DNA from: Rhodococcoides kyotonense
Lineage (GTDB): Bacteria; Actinomycetota; Actinomycetes; Mycobacteriales; Mycobacteriaceae
Assembly: GCF_900188125.1 (NCBI RefSeq)
Contig: NZ_FZOW01000008.1
Coordinates: 186,001-250,000 of the forward strand
Reading direction: 5' to 3'
Length of the DNA: 64,000 bases
Made by a program: the position numbers and the translations under genes. The first letter of the stretch is position 1. Each line of letters begins with the position of its first letter. The notes under the pieces are model-generated. The model was not told where the DNA came from. It saw only the letters and a list, made by a program, of their open reading frames with translations, and did no database searches. Positions 45,150 through 53,891 of the stretch are shown here, piece by piece.

Positions 45150-46417
45150 TGGTCGACTCCATCCGCATCACCGGAGCCCGAATCACACCGGTAGCCTTCG
45201 TCGATCCTCCCCTGCTCAACACCGTCGGCGTGCACCAGCCGTACGCTCTGCGGGCAATCATCCAGCTGGACACCGAGGCCGGCATCGTCGGCCTCGGTGA
45301 GACGTACGCCGACACCGCGCACGTCGCCAGGCTGGAAGCGGCTGCCGAGGCCATCACCGGCTTGGACGTGTTCGCACTCAACGCGATTCGCGAGGCGATC
45401 GACACCCAGTTGGCGTCGTCGACCATCACCGGCGGTGACGGGGTCGCAGGCATGATCACGACGGCGAGCACGACGGATCGCGTCTTCTCCCCGTTCGAGG
45501 TCGCATGTCTGGACGTTCAGGGCAAAGCTCTCGGTCGTCCGGTGTCGGATCTGTTGGGCGGCAAGGTAAGAGACACGGTGCCGTTCAGCGCCTACCTGTT
45601 CTACAAGTGGGCGGCGCATCCCGGAGCCGAGCCCGACGAGTGGGGTGAGGCGATCGATCCCGAAGGCCTCGTCCGTCAGGCGCGAAAGATGATCGACGAG
45701 TACGGCTTCGGCGCGATCAAGGTCAAGGGTGGGGTGTTCCCGCCCGACGAGGAGATCGCCGGCATCAAGGCGTTGCGGGAGGCATTCCCGGAACTCCCGC
45801 TACGCCTCGATCCGAACGCCGCATGGACCGTCGACACGTCCATCCGGGTGGCGAGCGAACTCGACGGCATCGTCGAATATCTCGAGGACCCGACACCCGG
45901 GCTCGACGGGATGGCCGAGGTCGCGCGCGAGGCGAAGATGCCGCTGGCGACCAACATGTGCGTCGTCGCGTTCGATCAGCTCAAGCCTGCAGTACTGAAG
46001 GACTCCGTTCAGGTCGTCCTGTCCGACCATCACTACTGGGGTGGACTGCAGCGCTCCCGCCTGCTCGCAGGTGTGTGCGACAACTTCGACATGGGTCTGT
46101 CCATGCACTCCAACAGCCATCTGGGTATCAGCCTGGCGGCCATGGTGCATCTGGCAGCGGCCACGCCGAACCTCACCTACGCCTGTGACACGCACTGGCC
46201 GTGGAAGAACGAGGACGTCGTCAAGCCTGGGGTTCTGAAGATCGTCGACGGTGCGGTCGCGGTTCCCACCGGGCCTGGCCTCGGTATCGAGATCGACGAC
46301 GACGCTCTTGCCGCACTGCATCAGCAGTATCTGGACTGCGGTCTTCGAGACCGCGACGACACCGGATACATGCAGAGCATCGACGCGACCTTCGAGAACA
46401 CCAGTCCACGCTGGTAA
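45149..46417 (+). CDS. glucarate dehydratase-family protein, second copy
   Basis: 422 residues. K191/K193 (AIKVKGG), D221/N223 (LDPNAAW), E246 (EDPTPG), N269 (ATNMCV), D293 (SDHHYWGG) and H320 (MHSNSHLGIS) give a complete GudD-type active site. The sequence is quite different from the gudD at 40972, especially round the N-terminal specificity loops. It may prefer another aldarate (idarate, galactarate) or be a GudX-like relative. It is co-translated with kdgD. Confidence 0.88.
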   Translation: MVDSIRITGARITPVAFVDPPLLNTVGVHQPYALRAIIQLDTEAGIVGLGETYADTAHVARLEAAAEAITGLDVFALNAIREAIDTQLASSTITGGDGVAGMITTASTTDRVFSPFEVACLDVQGKALGRPVSDLLGGKVRDTVPFSAYLFYKWAAHPGAEPDEWGEAIDPEGLVRQARKMIDEYGFGAIKVKGGVFPPDEEIAGIKALREAFPELPLRLDPNAAWTVDTSIRVASELDGIVEYLEDPTPGLDGMAEVAREAKMPLATNMCVVAFDQLKPAVLKDSVQVVLSDHHYWGGLQRSRLLAGVCDNFDMGLSMHSNSHLGISLAAMVHLAAATPNLTYACDTHWPWKNEDVVKPGVLKIVDGAVAVPTGPGLGIEIDDDALAALHQQYLDCGLRDRDDTGYMQSIDATFENTSPRW

Positions 46418-46427
46418 CCGATCGTCG

Positions 46428-46480
46428 AAGGCCGCTCGTGCGTTAGGTTGATACCCGACCTGACCGCGAGCGGCTTTCTT
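46428..46480 (+). terminator. probable intrinsic terminator after the kdgD operon
   Basis: GCCGCTCG (46431-46438) pairs with CGAGCGGC (46467-46474), followed by TTTCTT. The loop is long but contains AGGT...ACCT, which can form an inner stem. It is placed 11-60 nt after the dehydratase stop and ahead of the LysR gene. Confidence 0.5.
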
Positions 46481-46500
46481 CGATATCAGGAGTGAATGAA

Positions 46501-47394
46501 TTGTTCTCTCTCAACCGGCTGACCTGCTTCATCGCGGTGGCAGAAGAGCTGCATTTCGGTCGCGCCGCCGAGAGACTGCACATGACGCAACCTCCGTTGA
46601 GCCGACAGATCCAGCAGCTCGAGAACGAAGTCGGTGTGCAACTCATCGACCGCACCAGCCGCTCCGTCACCCTCACCGCAGCCGGCGTCGCTTTTCTACC
46701 CGATGCCCGACGCATCGTCCATCTCGCCGAAGGCGCCGTCCTGACGGTCCGCCGTGTCCCCACCGGCGATCTCGGCACTGTGACAGTCGGTTTCACCGGG
46801 GCATCGGCCCACGCCGTGCTGCCGCAACTGCTCGAGAAGGCGCGAGAAGAGCTGCCCGACGTCAAAATCGTTCTGCGCGAGATGGTCTCGGCTGTCCAGA
46901 TGGAGTCGCTCGCGATCGGCGACATCGACCTGGGACTCGCCAGGCCCCCTCTGAACCGCCCCGGCATCGCGTCACGACCGGTTCTGCACGAATCCTTCGT
47001 CGCCGCCCTGCCTGCCGCGCACCCGCTCGCCCAGCAGGAGAAGCTGACGATCGAGGAGTTCGACGACCAGGCGATCGTCATGTACTCACCCGTCGACGCT
47101 CGTTATTTTCACGAGCTGCTGATCAGCACGTTCACCGTCGTCGGTGTCACGCCCCGATACGTGCAATACGTGACGCAGGTGCACACGATGCTCGTGCTGG
47201 TGCGCTCCGGAATCGGCATGGCGTTGGTTCCCGAATCGGCCCGCACGATGCAACCGGAGGGGGTCGTCTTCCGACCCATCGACACGACACCCAAGCGGCC
47301 CGTCGAGCTGCACGCCGCCTGGCGACCGGACAACGACAACCCCGCACTGCACAGGTTCATGTCGGACGTCCTGCCGACTCGCGAGTGGAGCTGA
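46501..47394 (+). CDS. LysR-family transcriptional regulator
   Basis: About 297 residues. TTG at 46501 is chosen because AGGAG (46488-46492) sits 8 nt upstream; GTG at 46492 would overlap that site. The N-terminal HTH (LTCFIAVAEELHFGRAAERLHMTQPPLSRQIQQLE) and a LysR substrate domain (GTVTVGFTGASAHAVLPQLLEKAR) are complete. LysR proteins usually activate with a small-molecule inducer. It is the best candidate for the box shared by sites 30154, 42367 and 49064. Confidence 0.88.
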   Translation: MFSLNRLTCFIAVAEELHFGRAAERLHMTQPPLSRQIQQLENEVGVQLIDRTSRSVTLTAAGVAFLPDARRIVHLAEGAVLTVRRVPTGDLGTVTVGFTGASAHAVLPQLLEKAREELPDVKIVLREMVSAVQMESLAIGDIDLGLARPPLNRPGIASRPVLHESFVAALPAAHPLAQQEKLTIEEFDDQAIVMYSPVDARYFHELLISTFTVVGVTPRYVQYVTQVHTMLVLVRSGIGMALVPESARTMQPEGVVFRPIDTTPKRPVELHAAWRPDNDNPALHRFMSDVLPTREWS

Positions 47395-47492
47395 TCGAAG
47401 CACTGCTAACGAAATCGGTCGTACCGACGACATAGAGTCGACACCCGGGGCGACGGAATCTCGGACAGCACTACGAAAGGAACACCCCTCAC

Positions 47493-47570
47493 ATGCTCGG
47501 CATCCTGTTCTCTCTGCTCGGCGACGCGTTCAACATCTTCACCAACGGTCAGAGCCTCGGCTGGTGGTGA
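47493..47570 (+). CDS. 25-residue hydrophobic peptide, independent small gene
   Basis: ATG 47493 with AAAGGA upstream; the peptide begins MLGILFSLLGDAF and ends QSLGWW before TGA. A strong intrinsic terminator starts 16 nt later, and TCGGTCGTACCGA (47415-47427) lies upstream, so the unit looks like its own transcript. The peptide is amphipathic, with no basic residue, and carries a double-Trp end. Possible roles are a small membrane or envelope peptide (mycolata use short porin-like peptides) or a leader peptide; neither is shown. Confidence 0.5.
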   Translation: MLGILFSLLGDAFNIFTNGQSLGWW

Positions 47571-47586
47571 TTCCGCCCCGATAGAG

Positions 47587-47622
47587 AAAAGCCCCCGGAC
47601 TCCACAGGAGCCGGGGGCTTTC
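47587..47622. terminator. strong intrinsic terminator, probably bidirectional
   Basis: AAAGCCCCCGG with a bulged A and CTCC, loop ACA, then GGAG and CCGGGGGCTTT. It has A-rich and T-rich flanks on both sides. It separates the 25-residue peptide gene from the convergent universal stress protein gene ending at 47642. Confidence 0.85.
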
Positions 47623-47641
47623 TCGTCGCGTTCGACGCTGT

Positions 47642-48037
47642 TCAGCGCGGCAACCCCACCGGCGGCTTGACGGCCGTCACGGGACTCTGCGACTCGAGGA
47701 TGACGCGCTGAGAAATACTGCCCATCAACAGCTTTCCGACGGGTGAGCGACGACGGATGCCGATCACCACGAGGTCGGTTCCCTCGGCGTACGACAGATC
47801 GATCAGGTTGTCGGCGTGCGAGCGACCCGACTCGTTGTCGTGGACCTTCACGACCACACCTGCGGCGTCGGCTTCGTCGCGCGCCGATTGCACGGCGGCA
47901 CCGAAACTTTCCTCGGACGCGCTGTCCTCTTCCGCGACGATGATCAGATCGGTCCCACGCTGCAGGGCCTCGCCGAATGCGAACGGCAACGCGCCCTTGC
48001 CTTCTGCGGTCGGCGAGTAGCCGACGACGACGGTCAC
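47642..48037 (-). CDS. universal stress protein (UspA family)
   Basis: 131 residues, one Usp domain: VVVGYSPTAEGKGALPFAFGEAL at the N-terminus and GIRRRSPVGKLLMGSISQRVILESQSPVTAVKP, the GxnG-type ATP-binding motif, at the end. It overlaps the 2-hydroxyacid dehydrogenase by 4 nt, so it is expressed with an acid-sugar-type promoter (site 3) rather than from a stress-specific one. Function in the cytoplasm is unclear. Confidence 0.9.
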   Translation of the reverse strand: MTVVVGYSPTAEGKGALPFAFGEALQRGTDLIIVAEEDSASEESFGAAVQSARDEADAAGVVVKVHDNESGRSHADNLIDLSYAEGTDLVVIGIRRRSPVGKLLMGSISQRVILESQSPVTAVKPPVGLPR

Positions 48038-49029
48038 CGGTTCACCGGCGTCGTCAGTGTGCCGTCGGCGAGGAACTGATCCAGGTTCTGCACGGTCAAA
48101 GCCTCCATGGCTGCTCGGGTTTCCACCGTGCCACTACCCACGTGGGGAAGCAGGACGACGTTGTCCAATTCCAGTAGTTTCTCCGGCACCGACGGTTCGT
48201 GTGCAAAGACGTCGAGACCCGCGCCCGCGAGGCGCCCATCGGCGAGGCGCTCGACAAGAGCATTCTCGTCGACGACGCTTCCCCGAGCCACGTTCACCAG
48301 ATACCCCTGCGGTCCCAGCGCGTCCAGAACGTCACAGTCGACGAGGTGGCGAGTTCCCGAGCCACCCGACGCCGCCACCACGAGAATGTCCACGCCGGCG
48401 GCCAGAGCCGCAGGCGTCGAGTAATAGGTGTAAAGCGAACCGTCGATCTCGTTCCGATTGTGATAGCTGACGGCACAACGGAAACCGACGAGACGGTCTG
48501 CGATGGCACTTCCGATGCGGCCGAGCCCGATGATGCCGACTCGCTTGCCGGTGACCTGACGCGTCAGCGGGGTGTTGCCTTCCGACAGCCAGCGGCCCGC
48601 ACGAACGTAGCGGTCCGAGAACGACACCTGACGCACGGCGTCGATGACCAAACCGACAGCGAGGTCGGCGACGCAGTCGGTCAGTACGTCGGGAGTATTG
48701 CTGACGCCGATGCCGCGCGCGCTTGCCGCCTCGACGTCCGTGGTGTCGTACCCGACGCCGAAGTGCACGATCGCGCCCAGGTTCGGCAGCTGCGAGATCA
48801 GTTCCGCGTCGACGCCGGTGCGGCCCGACGTCACAGCCGCGGTGATCGAGTCGCCGTGCTCGGCCAGGAAGCCTGCCCGCTCCGGGGAATCGGGGAGCAC
48901 GAGGGCGTCGTAGTCGTCGGTAAGTGTGTCCACCAGTGACGGCTTCAGCGGGCCGACCCTGAGCACCCGGCCGCTGGTTCTCGAATCCTGTTGTTGCTCA
49001 ACCGATTTCTTCGACTCGACCGTTGTCAT
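48034..49029 (-). CDS. D-isomer-specific 2-hydroxyacid dehydrogenase (hydroxypyruvate/glyoxylate reductase-like)
   Basis: 331 residues from ATG 49029, chosen for its GGAG site. NAD motif GIIGLGRIGSAIADRL, active-site Arg in VNVARGSVVDE, Glu in LDVFAHEPSVPEKL and His in LPHVGSGT. It would reduce a 2-oxoacid such as glyoxylate, hydroxypyruvate or a ketoaldonate. It is the second enzyme of this family within 8 kb, and both sit behind regulon promoters of the same type. Confidence 0.87.
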   Translation of the reverse strand: MTTVESKKSVEQQQDSRTSGRVLRVGPLKPSLVDTLTDDYDALVLPDSPERAGFLAEHGDSITAAVTSGRTGVDAELISQLPNLGAIVHFGVGYDTTDVEAASARGIGVSNTPDVLTDCVADLAVGLVIDAVRQVSFSDRYVRAGRWLSEGNTPLTRQVTGKRVGIIGLGRIGSAIADRLVGFRCAVSYHNRNEIDGSLYTYYSTPAALAAGVDILVVAASGGSGTRHLVDCDVLDALGPQGYLVNVARGSVVDENALVERLADGRLAGAGLDVFAHEPSVPEKLLELDNVVLLPHVGSGTVETRAAMEALTVQNLDQFLADGTLTTPVNR

Positions 49030-49063
49030 CGCGAAACTCCTCACCGTGCGCGTTTCCCAGTAC

Positions 49064-49114
49064 GTTATGCCGGATTACAGATACCTGTCCAACACGTAAA
49101 TAACATGGATTGAT
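49064..49114 (-). promoter_or_regulatory. acid-sugar regulon promoter, site 3
   Basis: Minus strand: TTGGAC (complement of 49087-49092), 17-bp spacer, CATAAC (49064-49069), box ATCAATCCAT (49105-49114) nine bases beyond GTG. Spacing is identical to sites 1 and 2. It drives the dehydrogenase and Usp genes. Confidence 0.65.
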
Positions 49115-49264
49115 ACTCAAACGGCATGATAACGCTCTTCTGCCAACCATGGGTCTCCTAACAAAACCGCGTCCTACCAGGTCAGATGCCGTAAGTTGTG
49201 ACGTCGGACGCATAATCTGCTCGATTGTGACGCGGGAAACTCCCTGTACACAGCCTCGAGCGCG

Positions 49265-49293
49265 GTTGACGGCGATTTCCCCTGCTCCTACCG
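49265..49293 (+). promoter_or_regulatory. probable promoter of the oligopeptide-type transporter
   Basis: TTGACG (49265-49270), 17-bp spacer, TACCGT (49288-49293), matching the actinobacterial housekeeping pattern. The gene-free stretch 49030-49363 holds this promoter and the leftward site 3, and nothing else that I can support. Confidence 0.55.
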
Positions 49294-49363
49294 TGTGTCT
49301 ACCGTCACAGGTGCGGCTACTGCACTGACGAAGACGCACATCACTTCTCCCTTGGAGGCCCCC

Positions 49364-50944
49364 ATGAGCCCTGCACGAGCAGTGCAGCAGGGACGGACCA
49401 CGCGCTCGGCGGTCATCACCGCTGGCGCCCTTGCCTTTTCGATGATCGCGAGCGGATGCACGGTGGCGAACTCCGGCAGCGGGACAGCCGCCAGTGCCGA
49501 CACGCTCCGCATCGTTCTGCAGGAAGAGCCACCCACACTCGAAGCCTGCGATGTTTCCCTGACATCCGTCGGCGTCGTCACGAGGTCCAACATCACCGAA
49601 CCGCTGATGGAACGGAACCCGAGCGAGGGCACACTCGAGCCGAAGCTCGCCGACTCCTGGACTCAGGTCTCGGACCGTGAGTGGACGTTCCAGTTGCACC
49701 CCGGCGTGACGTTCAGCGACGGCAGCCCGTTCGAAGCCGAGGACGCCGCGCACTCGATCGAACGAGCGGTCAACTCCGACCTCGGGTGCAACGTCGAAGG
49801 CTACGTCTTCGGTGACGCCGATCTGACGGTCCGCGTCGTCGATCCACTCACGATCAGTGTGGCCGCGCCGGCCGCGGACCCCATCCTCCCGCTGAAGCTG
49901 TCCTTCGTCGAGATGGTGCCGCGGACGTACAGCATGACCGAACGTGTCCGCGAACCGATCGGTACGGGACCGTTCGCGATCGACTACTGGGACTACGGCC
50001 AGAGACTGTCACTCGTCCGCAACGAGACGTACTGGGGACAAGCACCCGACTACGCCCGTGCCACGTACCAGTGGCGCAGCGAAGGCAGCGTTCGCGCGTC
50101 GATGGTCGCGAACGGCGAGGCGGAGATCGCCACGTCACTCGGACCCGAGGACGGCGCAGGCGACCTCGGCGTCGCGTACCCCAACAACGAGACCACCGCG
50201 GTGCGCATCCAACTCGAGGAACCGCCCCTCGACGACATCCGCGTGCGGCAGGCGATCAACTACTCCGTCAATCGCGACGGCATCGTCGACGCACTGTTCC
50301 AGGGGCTCGGAAAGCCTGCAGCGCAGCTGGTGTCGGACGGCGTGATCGGCTACAACGACGACATGACGCCCTGGCCCTACGATCCGGCGAGGGCGCAGCA
50401 ACTGATCGACGAGGCGCGCGCCGACGGCGTCCCGGTCGACGCACCGATCAGACTCATCGGTCGGACCGGCCAGTTCCCGAAGGTCAACGAGACCCTCGAA
50501 GTGATCCAGTACGCCCTGTCCGAGCTCGGCATGAACGTGTCGATCGAGATGACGGACTCAGCCGGAACCGCCGAATACCAGGAGCGCCCGTTCCCGAAGG
50601 TCGGGCCCTACCTCCTCGTCATCCAGCACGGCAACCAGGCAGGCGACGCAGCCTTCACCGCCGACCAGTACCTGATGAGCGAAGGGTTCCAGAGCGCAGG
50701 CGGTACACCGGAGTTCGACAAGCGAGTCGAGGAGGCCGCCGTGCTGACCGGTGACGCTCGACAGGATGCGTACGCCCAGCTGTTCGCCGACGAGCCCAAG
50801 GAGATCATGCAGATGGCGTTCATCGCGCATATGGAAGGTGTTCTCGCCAAGGCGGACTCGGTCGACTACACACCCAACTCCGCAACCGTCGACGAGATGC
50901 ATCTCGCCGCCATGACCCGCGCCGACGCGGCCGAAACGGACTGA
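49364..50944 (+). CDS. ABC transporter substrate-binding lipoprotein, Dpp/Opp family 5
   Basis: 526 residues from ATG 49364 (GGAGG upstream). The signal peptide ends in a lipobox (MIASGC, Cys near residue 33). The body is SBP family 5: TLRIVLQEEPPTLEACD, ITEPLMERNPSEGTLEPKLADSW, VRQAINYSVNRDGIVDALFQG. Ligands of this family include peptides, nickel chelates, opines and some sugars or oligosaccharides. Position beside the acid-sugar regulon makes a carbohydrate ligand possible, but nickel for the hydrogenase cannot be ruled out. Confidence 0.88.
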   Translation: MSPARAVQQGRTTRSAVITAGALAFSMIASGCTVANSGSGTAASADTLRIVLQEEPPTLEACDVSLTSVGVVTRSNITEPLMERNPSEGTLEPKLADSWTQVSDREWTFQLHPGVTFSDGSPFEAEDAAHSIERAVNSDLGCNVEGYVFGDADLTVRVVDPLTISVAAPAADPILPLKLSFVEMVPRTYSMTERVREPIGTGPFAIDYWDYGQRLSLVRNETYWGQAPDYARATYQWRSEGSVRASMVANGEAEIATSLGPEDGAGDLGVAYPNNETTAVRIQLEEPPLDDIRVRQAINYSVNRDGIVDALFQGLGKPAAQLVSDGVIGYNDDMTPWPYDPARAQQLIDEARADGVPVDAPIRLIGRTGQFPKVNETLEVIQYALSELGMNVSIEMTDSAGTAEYQERPFPKVGPYLLVIQHGNQAGDAAFTADQYLMSEGFQSAGGTPEFDKRVEEAAVLTGDARQDAYAQLFADEPKEIMQMAFIAHMEGVLAKADSVDYTPNSATVDEMHLAAMTRADAAETD

Positions 50945-50952
50945 GGCCCACC

Positions 50953-51882
50953 ATGTTCAGATTCCTTCGCCGCCGGATCTACACCAGCCTGGTACCGCTG
51001 ATCGTCGTGCTGTTGGGCGTGTTCTTCCTGGCGCGACTCACCGGTGACCCCACCAGCCTCTACCTTCCCGAGTCCGCCACGCAGGCACAGCGAGAGGCGT
51101 TCCGGGCAACCAACGGCCTCGACCAACCGCTCCTGACGCAGCTGTGGGACTACTTGCAAGGCGTCGTACATCTCGATTTCGGCGACTCGCTGCGGACCGG
51201 CGAGGCCGCGTCGACGATGGCTCTTCGCGCATTCCCGGCCACGCTGCAGTTGGCGTTCATGACGATGTTCCTGGCAATCCTGGGCGCCGTCGTCATCGGC
51301 TGCTGGGCCGCGTACCGCCCGAACTCGCTGGCCGACCGGATCTCGAGCCTGCTGTCCATGACGGCCGCGAGCATCCCGGACTTCTGGTTCGCGATCATGG
51401 GCGTCTGGCTCTTCGCGGTCACCTTCGGCGTGCTCCCGACGTCGGGAACCGGTGCAGGAATGCTGTCGTGGATCCTGCCGATCGCCACGCTGCTCATCCG
51501 CCCGCTCGGTGTACTGACTCAAGTGGTCCGCGGTGCGATGGTCGCGGCGCTGTCGGCGCCCTACGTGCGGCTCGCACGAAGCAAGGGCGCGAGCGACGTT
51601 CGCGTCGTCACCCACCATGCGCTGCGCAACGCAGCCGCTCCCGCACTGACCGTCGCCGGTGATCTCATGGTCGGTCTCGTCAACGGCGCGGTCGTCGTCG
51701 AGGCCATCTTCGGCTGGCCCGGAATCGGCAAGCTCATGATCGACGCGATCCTGCAGCGCGACTTCGCCGTTCTTCAAGCGGCTGTGCTGCTGACGGCCGT
51801 CAGTATCTTCGTGCTCAACATCGTCATCGACGCCTGCTACGCACTGCTCGACGCCCGTGTTCGCGACAAGGCGAAGGTCTAG
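50953..51882 (+). CDS. ABC transporter permease, DppB type
   Basis: 309 residues; N-terminal RRRIYTSLVPLIVVLLGVFFLARLTGDP is typical of DppB, then a periplasmic loop and five further spans. The EAA loop reads ARSKGASDVRVVTHHALRNAAAP. It pairs with the permease at 51892, 9 nt downstream. Confidence 0.9.
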   Translation: MFRFLRRRIYTSLVPLIVVLLGVFFLARLTGDPTSLYLPESATQAQREAFRATNGLDQPLLTQLWDYLQGVVHLDFGDSLRTGEAASTMALRAFPATLQLAFMTMFLAILGAVVIGCWAAYRPNSLADRISSLLSMTAASIPDFWFAIMGVWLFAVTFGVLPTSGTGAGMLSWILPIATLLIRPLGVLTQVVRGAMVAALSAPYVRLARSKGASDVRVVTHHALRNAAAPALTVAGDLMVGLVNGAVVVEAIFGWPGIGKLMIDAILQRDFAVLQAAVLLTAVSIFVLNIVIDACYALLDARVRDKAKV

Positions 51883-51891
51883 GAGGCCATC

Positions 51892-52875
51892 ATGTCACTC
51901 GATTTCGAAGCCCCGAAAACCTCGGAGCCGGAGGATGTTCCGGAGCCCACGCCCGTGTCCAGGAAGAGCTCCGCTCCACTGTGGAAGCTGCTTCTACGTG
52001 ACCGTGTCGCCACCGTCGCCGCGGGAATTCTCGTCCTGGTGTTCCTGACGGCGATCTTCGGGCCGATGCTCGTCGGCGATGCCGCGTCCGATCAGGATCT
52101 GAACCAGTCGAATCTGCCGCCGTTCACCCTCGACACGGGATGGATGAACGTGCTCGGCACCGATCCGCTCGGCCGAAGCATGCTCGCCCGGCTGATCGTC
52201 GCGTGCCAGACCACGCTCTCGGTCGCGATTCCCGCTGTCGTCCTGTCTGCCATCATCGGGTCGATCATCGGTATGTGGGCCGGCTACCACCGCGGGTGGC
52301 GCGAAACCACCGCGATGCGCGTGGCCGACGTCATCATGAGCTTCCCGTCGCTGCTGATGGCCGTCGTCGTGCTGTACGTCTTCTCCCCGAGCGCCGCGAA
52401 CATCGTTCTGGTGCTTGCCATCACGCGCATTCCGATCTACCTCCGCACCGCTCGTGCCGAGTCGGCCGAGCTGCAGAGCCGGCTGTTCGTCGACGCCGCC
52501 CGCACCTTCGGCGCATCCAGCGGAGCGGTGATCCGACGCCACGTCGCGCCGATCCTGCTGCCCACGTTGCTCACCGTCGCGACCCTCGACTTCTGCTTCG
52601 TCATGTTGGCCGAATCGTCACTCAGCTTCCTGGGCATCGGAATTCAGCCGCCCGACGTCAGCTGGGGACTCATGGTCGCGCAGGGCCGCACCTACCTGCA
52701 GACCGCATGGTGGCTGTCGTTCTTCCCCGGCCTCGCCATCGTCATCACGACCGTCTCCGCGACGGTGCTCGCAGCCTGGGCACGCATCGCAACGGATCCG
52801 GCGCAGCGCTGGCGTCTCACCGTTCCCCGCTCGGCGAAGTCCCGCCTTCTCCCCGTCCGAAAGGTCGTCTCATGA
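51892..52875 (+). CDS. ABC transporter permease, DppC type
   Basis: 327 residues; cytoplasmic N-terminus of about 40 residues, then six spans. GTDPLGRSMLARLIVACQTTLSVAIPAVVLSAIIG and the EAA loop DAARTFGASSGAVIRRHVAPILLPTL mark DppC. The stop overlaps the next ATG by 4 nt. Confidence 0.9.
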   Translation: MSLDFEAPKTSEPEDVPEPTPVSRKSSAPLWKLLLRDRVATVAAGILVLVFLTAIFGPMLVGDAASDQDLNQSNLPPFTLDTGWMNVLGTDPLGRSMLARLIVACQTTLSVAIPAVVLSAIIGSIIGMWAGYHRGWRETTAMRVADVIMSFPSLLMAVVVLYVFSPSAANIVLVLAITRIPIYLRTARAESAELQSRLFVDAARTFGASSGAVIRRHVAPILLPTLLTVATLDFCFVMLAESSLSFLGIGIQPPDVSWGLMVAQGRTYLQTAWWLSFFPGLAIVITTVSATVLAAWARIATDPAQRWRLTVPRSAKSRLLPVRKVVS

Positions 52876-53891
52876 GTGCACCTGCAGTTGCCCGGGAACA
52901 GGATTCCGACACCGACCGTGTCGCGATGGACGTCCACGATCTAACCGTCGATCTCCGCACACCGTCGGGCGTCATCCGCGCGGTCGACCACGTGAGCTTC
53001 AGCGCGCGACGCGGCGAAACCCTCGCTCTCCTTGGTGAATCCGGCTGCGGCAAGTCGATGACGGCGCAGGCCATCGTCGGCCTGCTCGAACCGATCGCGG
53101 ACATCACCGACGGATCCGTCGAACTCGGAGACGTGGACCTCGTCACCGCCAAGAACAAGGTACGACGCCACATCGCCGCCACCGAGCTGGCAATCGTCTT
53201 TCAGGACGCGTTGACGGCACTGAACCCCGTCTACACCGTCGGCACGCAGTTGGCCGAGCCATTCCGGATACACCGCGGCATGAGTGCGAAAGACGCACGA
53301 AAAGAAGCGATCTCGCTGATGCAACGCGTCGGGATCCCGCAGCCCGAATCGCGCGCGGACTCCTATCCGCACCAGTTCTCCGGCGGCATGCGTCAGCGTC
53401 TGCTCATCGCGATGGCCGTGGCGCTCAGCCCGTCGGTGCTGCTGGCCGACGAACCGACCACGGCCCTCGACGTGACCGTTCAGGCGCAGATCATGACGCT
53501 GCTGCGAGATCTCCGGACCGAACACGACATGGCCGTCGTCCTCATCACCCACGACCTCGCACTGGTCGCCGAGGAAGCCGACCGTGTCGCCATCATGTAC
53601 GCCGGCAACGTCGTCGAAACCGGCTTGGTGTCCGAGGTTTTCGGAAGTCCACGCCATCCGTACACGAAGGGTCTGCTCGACTCGGTCCCGGTACACGCAG
53701 AACGCGGCGAGGACCTCAAGTCCATCGGCGGCACCCCGCCCGATCTCCACTCCGTTCCCGACGGCTGTGTCTACCAAGCCAGATGCCCACTGGCACGCGA
53801 CATCTGCGTCGCACAGCGCCCGAAGCTCGAGCCCGTCGGCGACGGCCGTTACTCTGCTTGCCACTTTTCGAACGAGGTGTCTCATGCCTGA
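52872..53891 (+). CDS. ABC transporter ATP-binding protein, DppD type
   Basis: 339 residues from ATG 52872; the frame is open far upstream, but over the permease gene. Walker A GESGCGKSMTA, signature FSGGMRQRLLIAMA, Walker B VLLADEPTTALDVT, and the oligopeptide-type C-terminus with four Cys (GCVYQARCPLARDIC..C) that hold an Fe-S cluster in DppD-like proteins. It overlaps the DppF-type gene by 8 nt. Confidence 0.91.
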   Translation: MSAPAVAREQDSDTDRVAMDVHDLTVDLRTPSGVIRAVDHVSFSARRGETLALLGESGCGKSMTAQAIVGLLEPIADITDGSVELGDVDLVTAKNKVRRHIAATELAIVFQDALTALNPVYTVGTQLAEPFRIHRGMSAKDARKEAISLMQRVGIPQPESRADSYPHQFSGGMRQRLLIAMAVALSPSVLLADEPTTALDVTVQAQIMTLLRDLRTEHDMAVVLITHDLALVAEEADRVAIMYAGNVVETGLVSEVFGSPRHPYTKGLLDSVPVHAERGEDLKSIGGTPPDLHSVPDGCVYQARCPLARDICVAQRPKLEPVGDGRYSACHFSNEVSHA

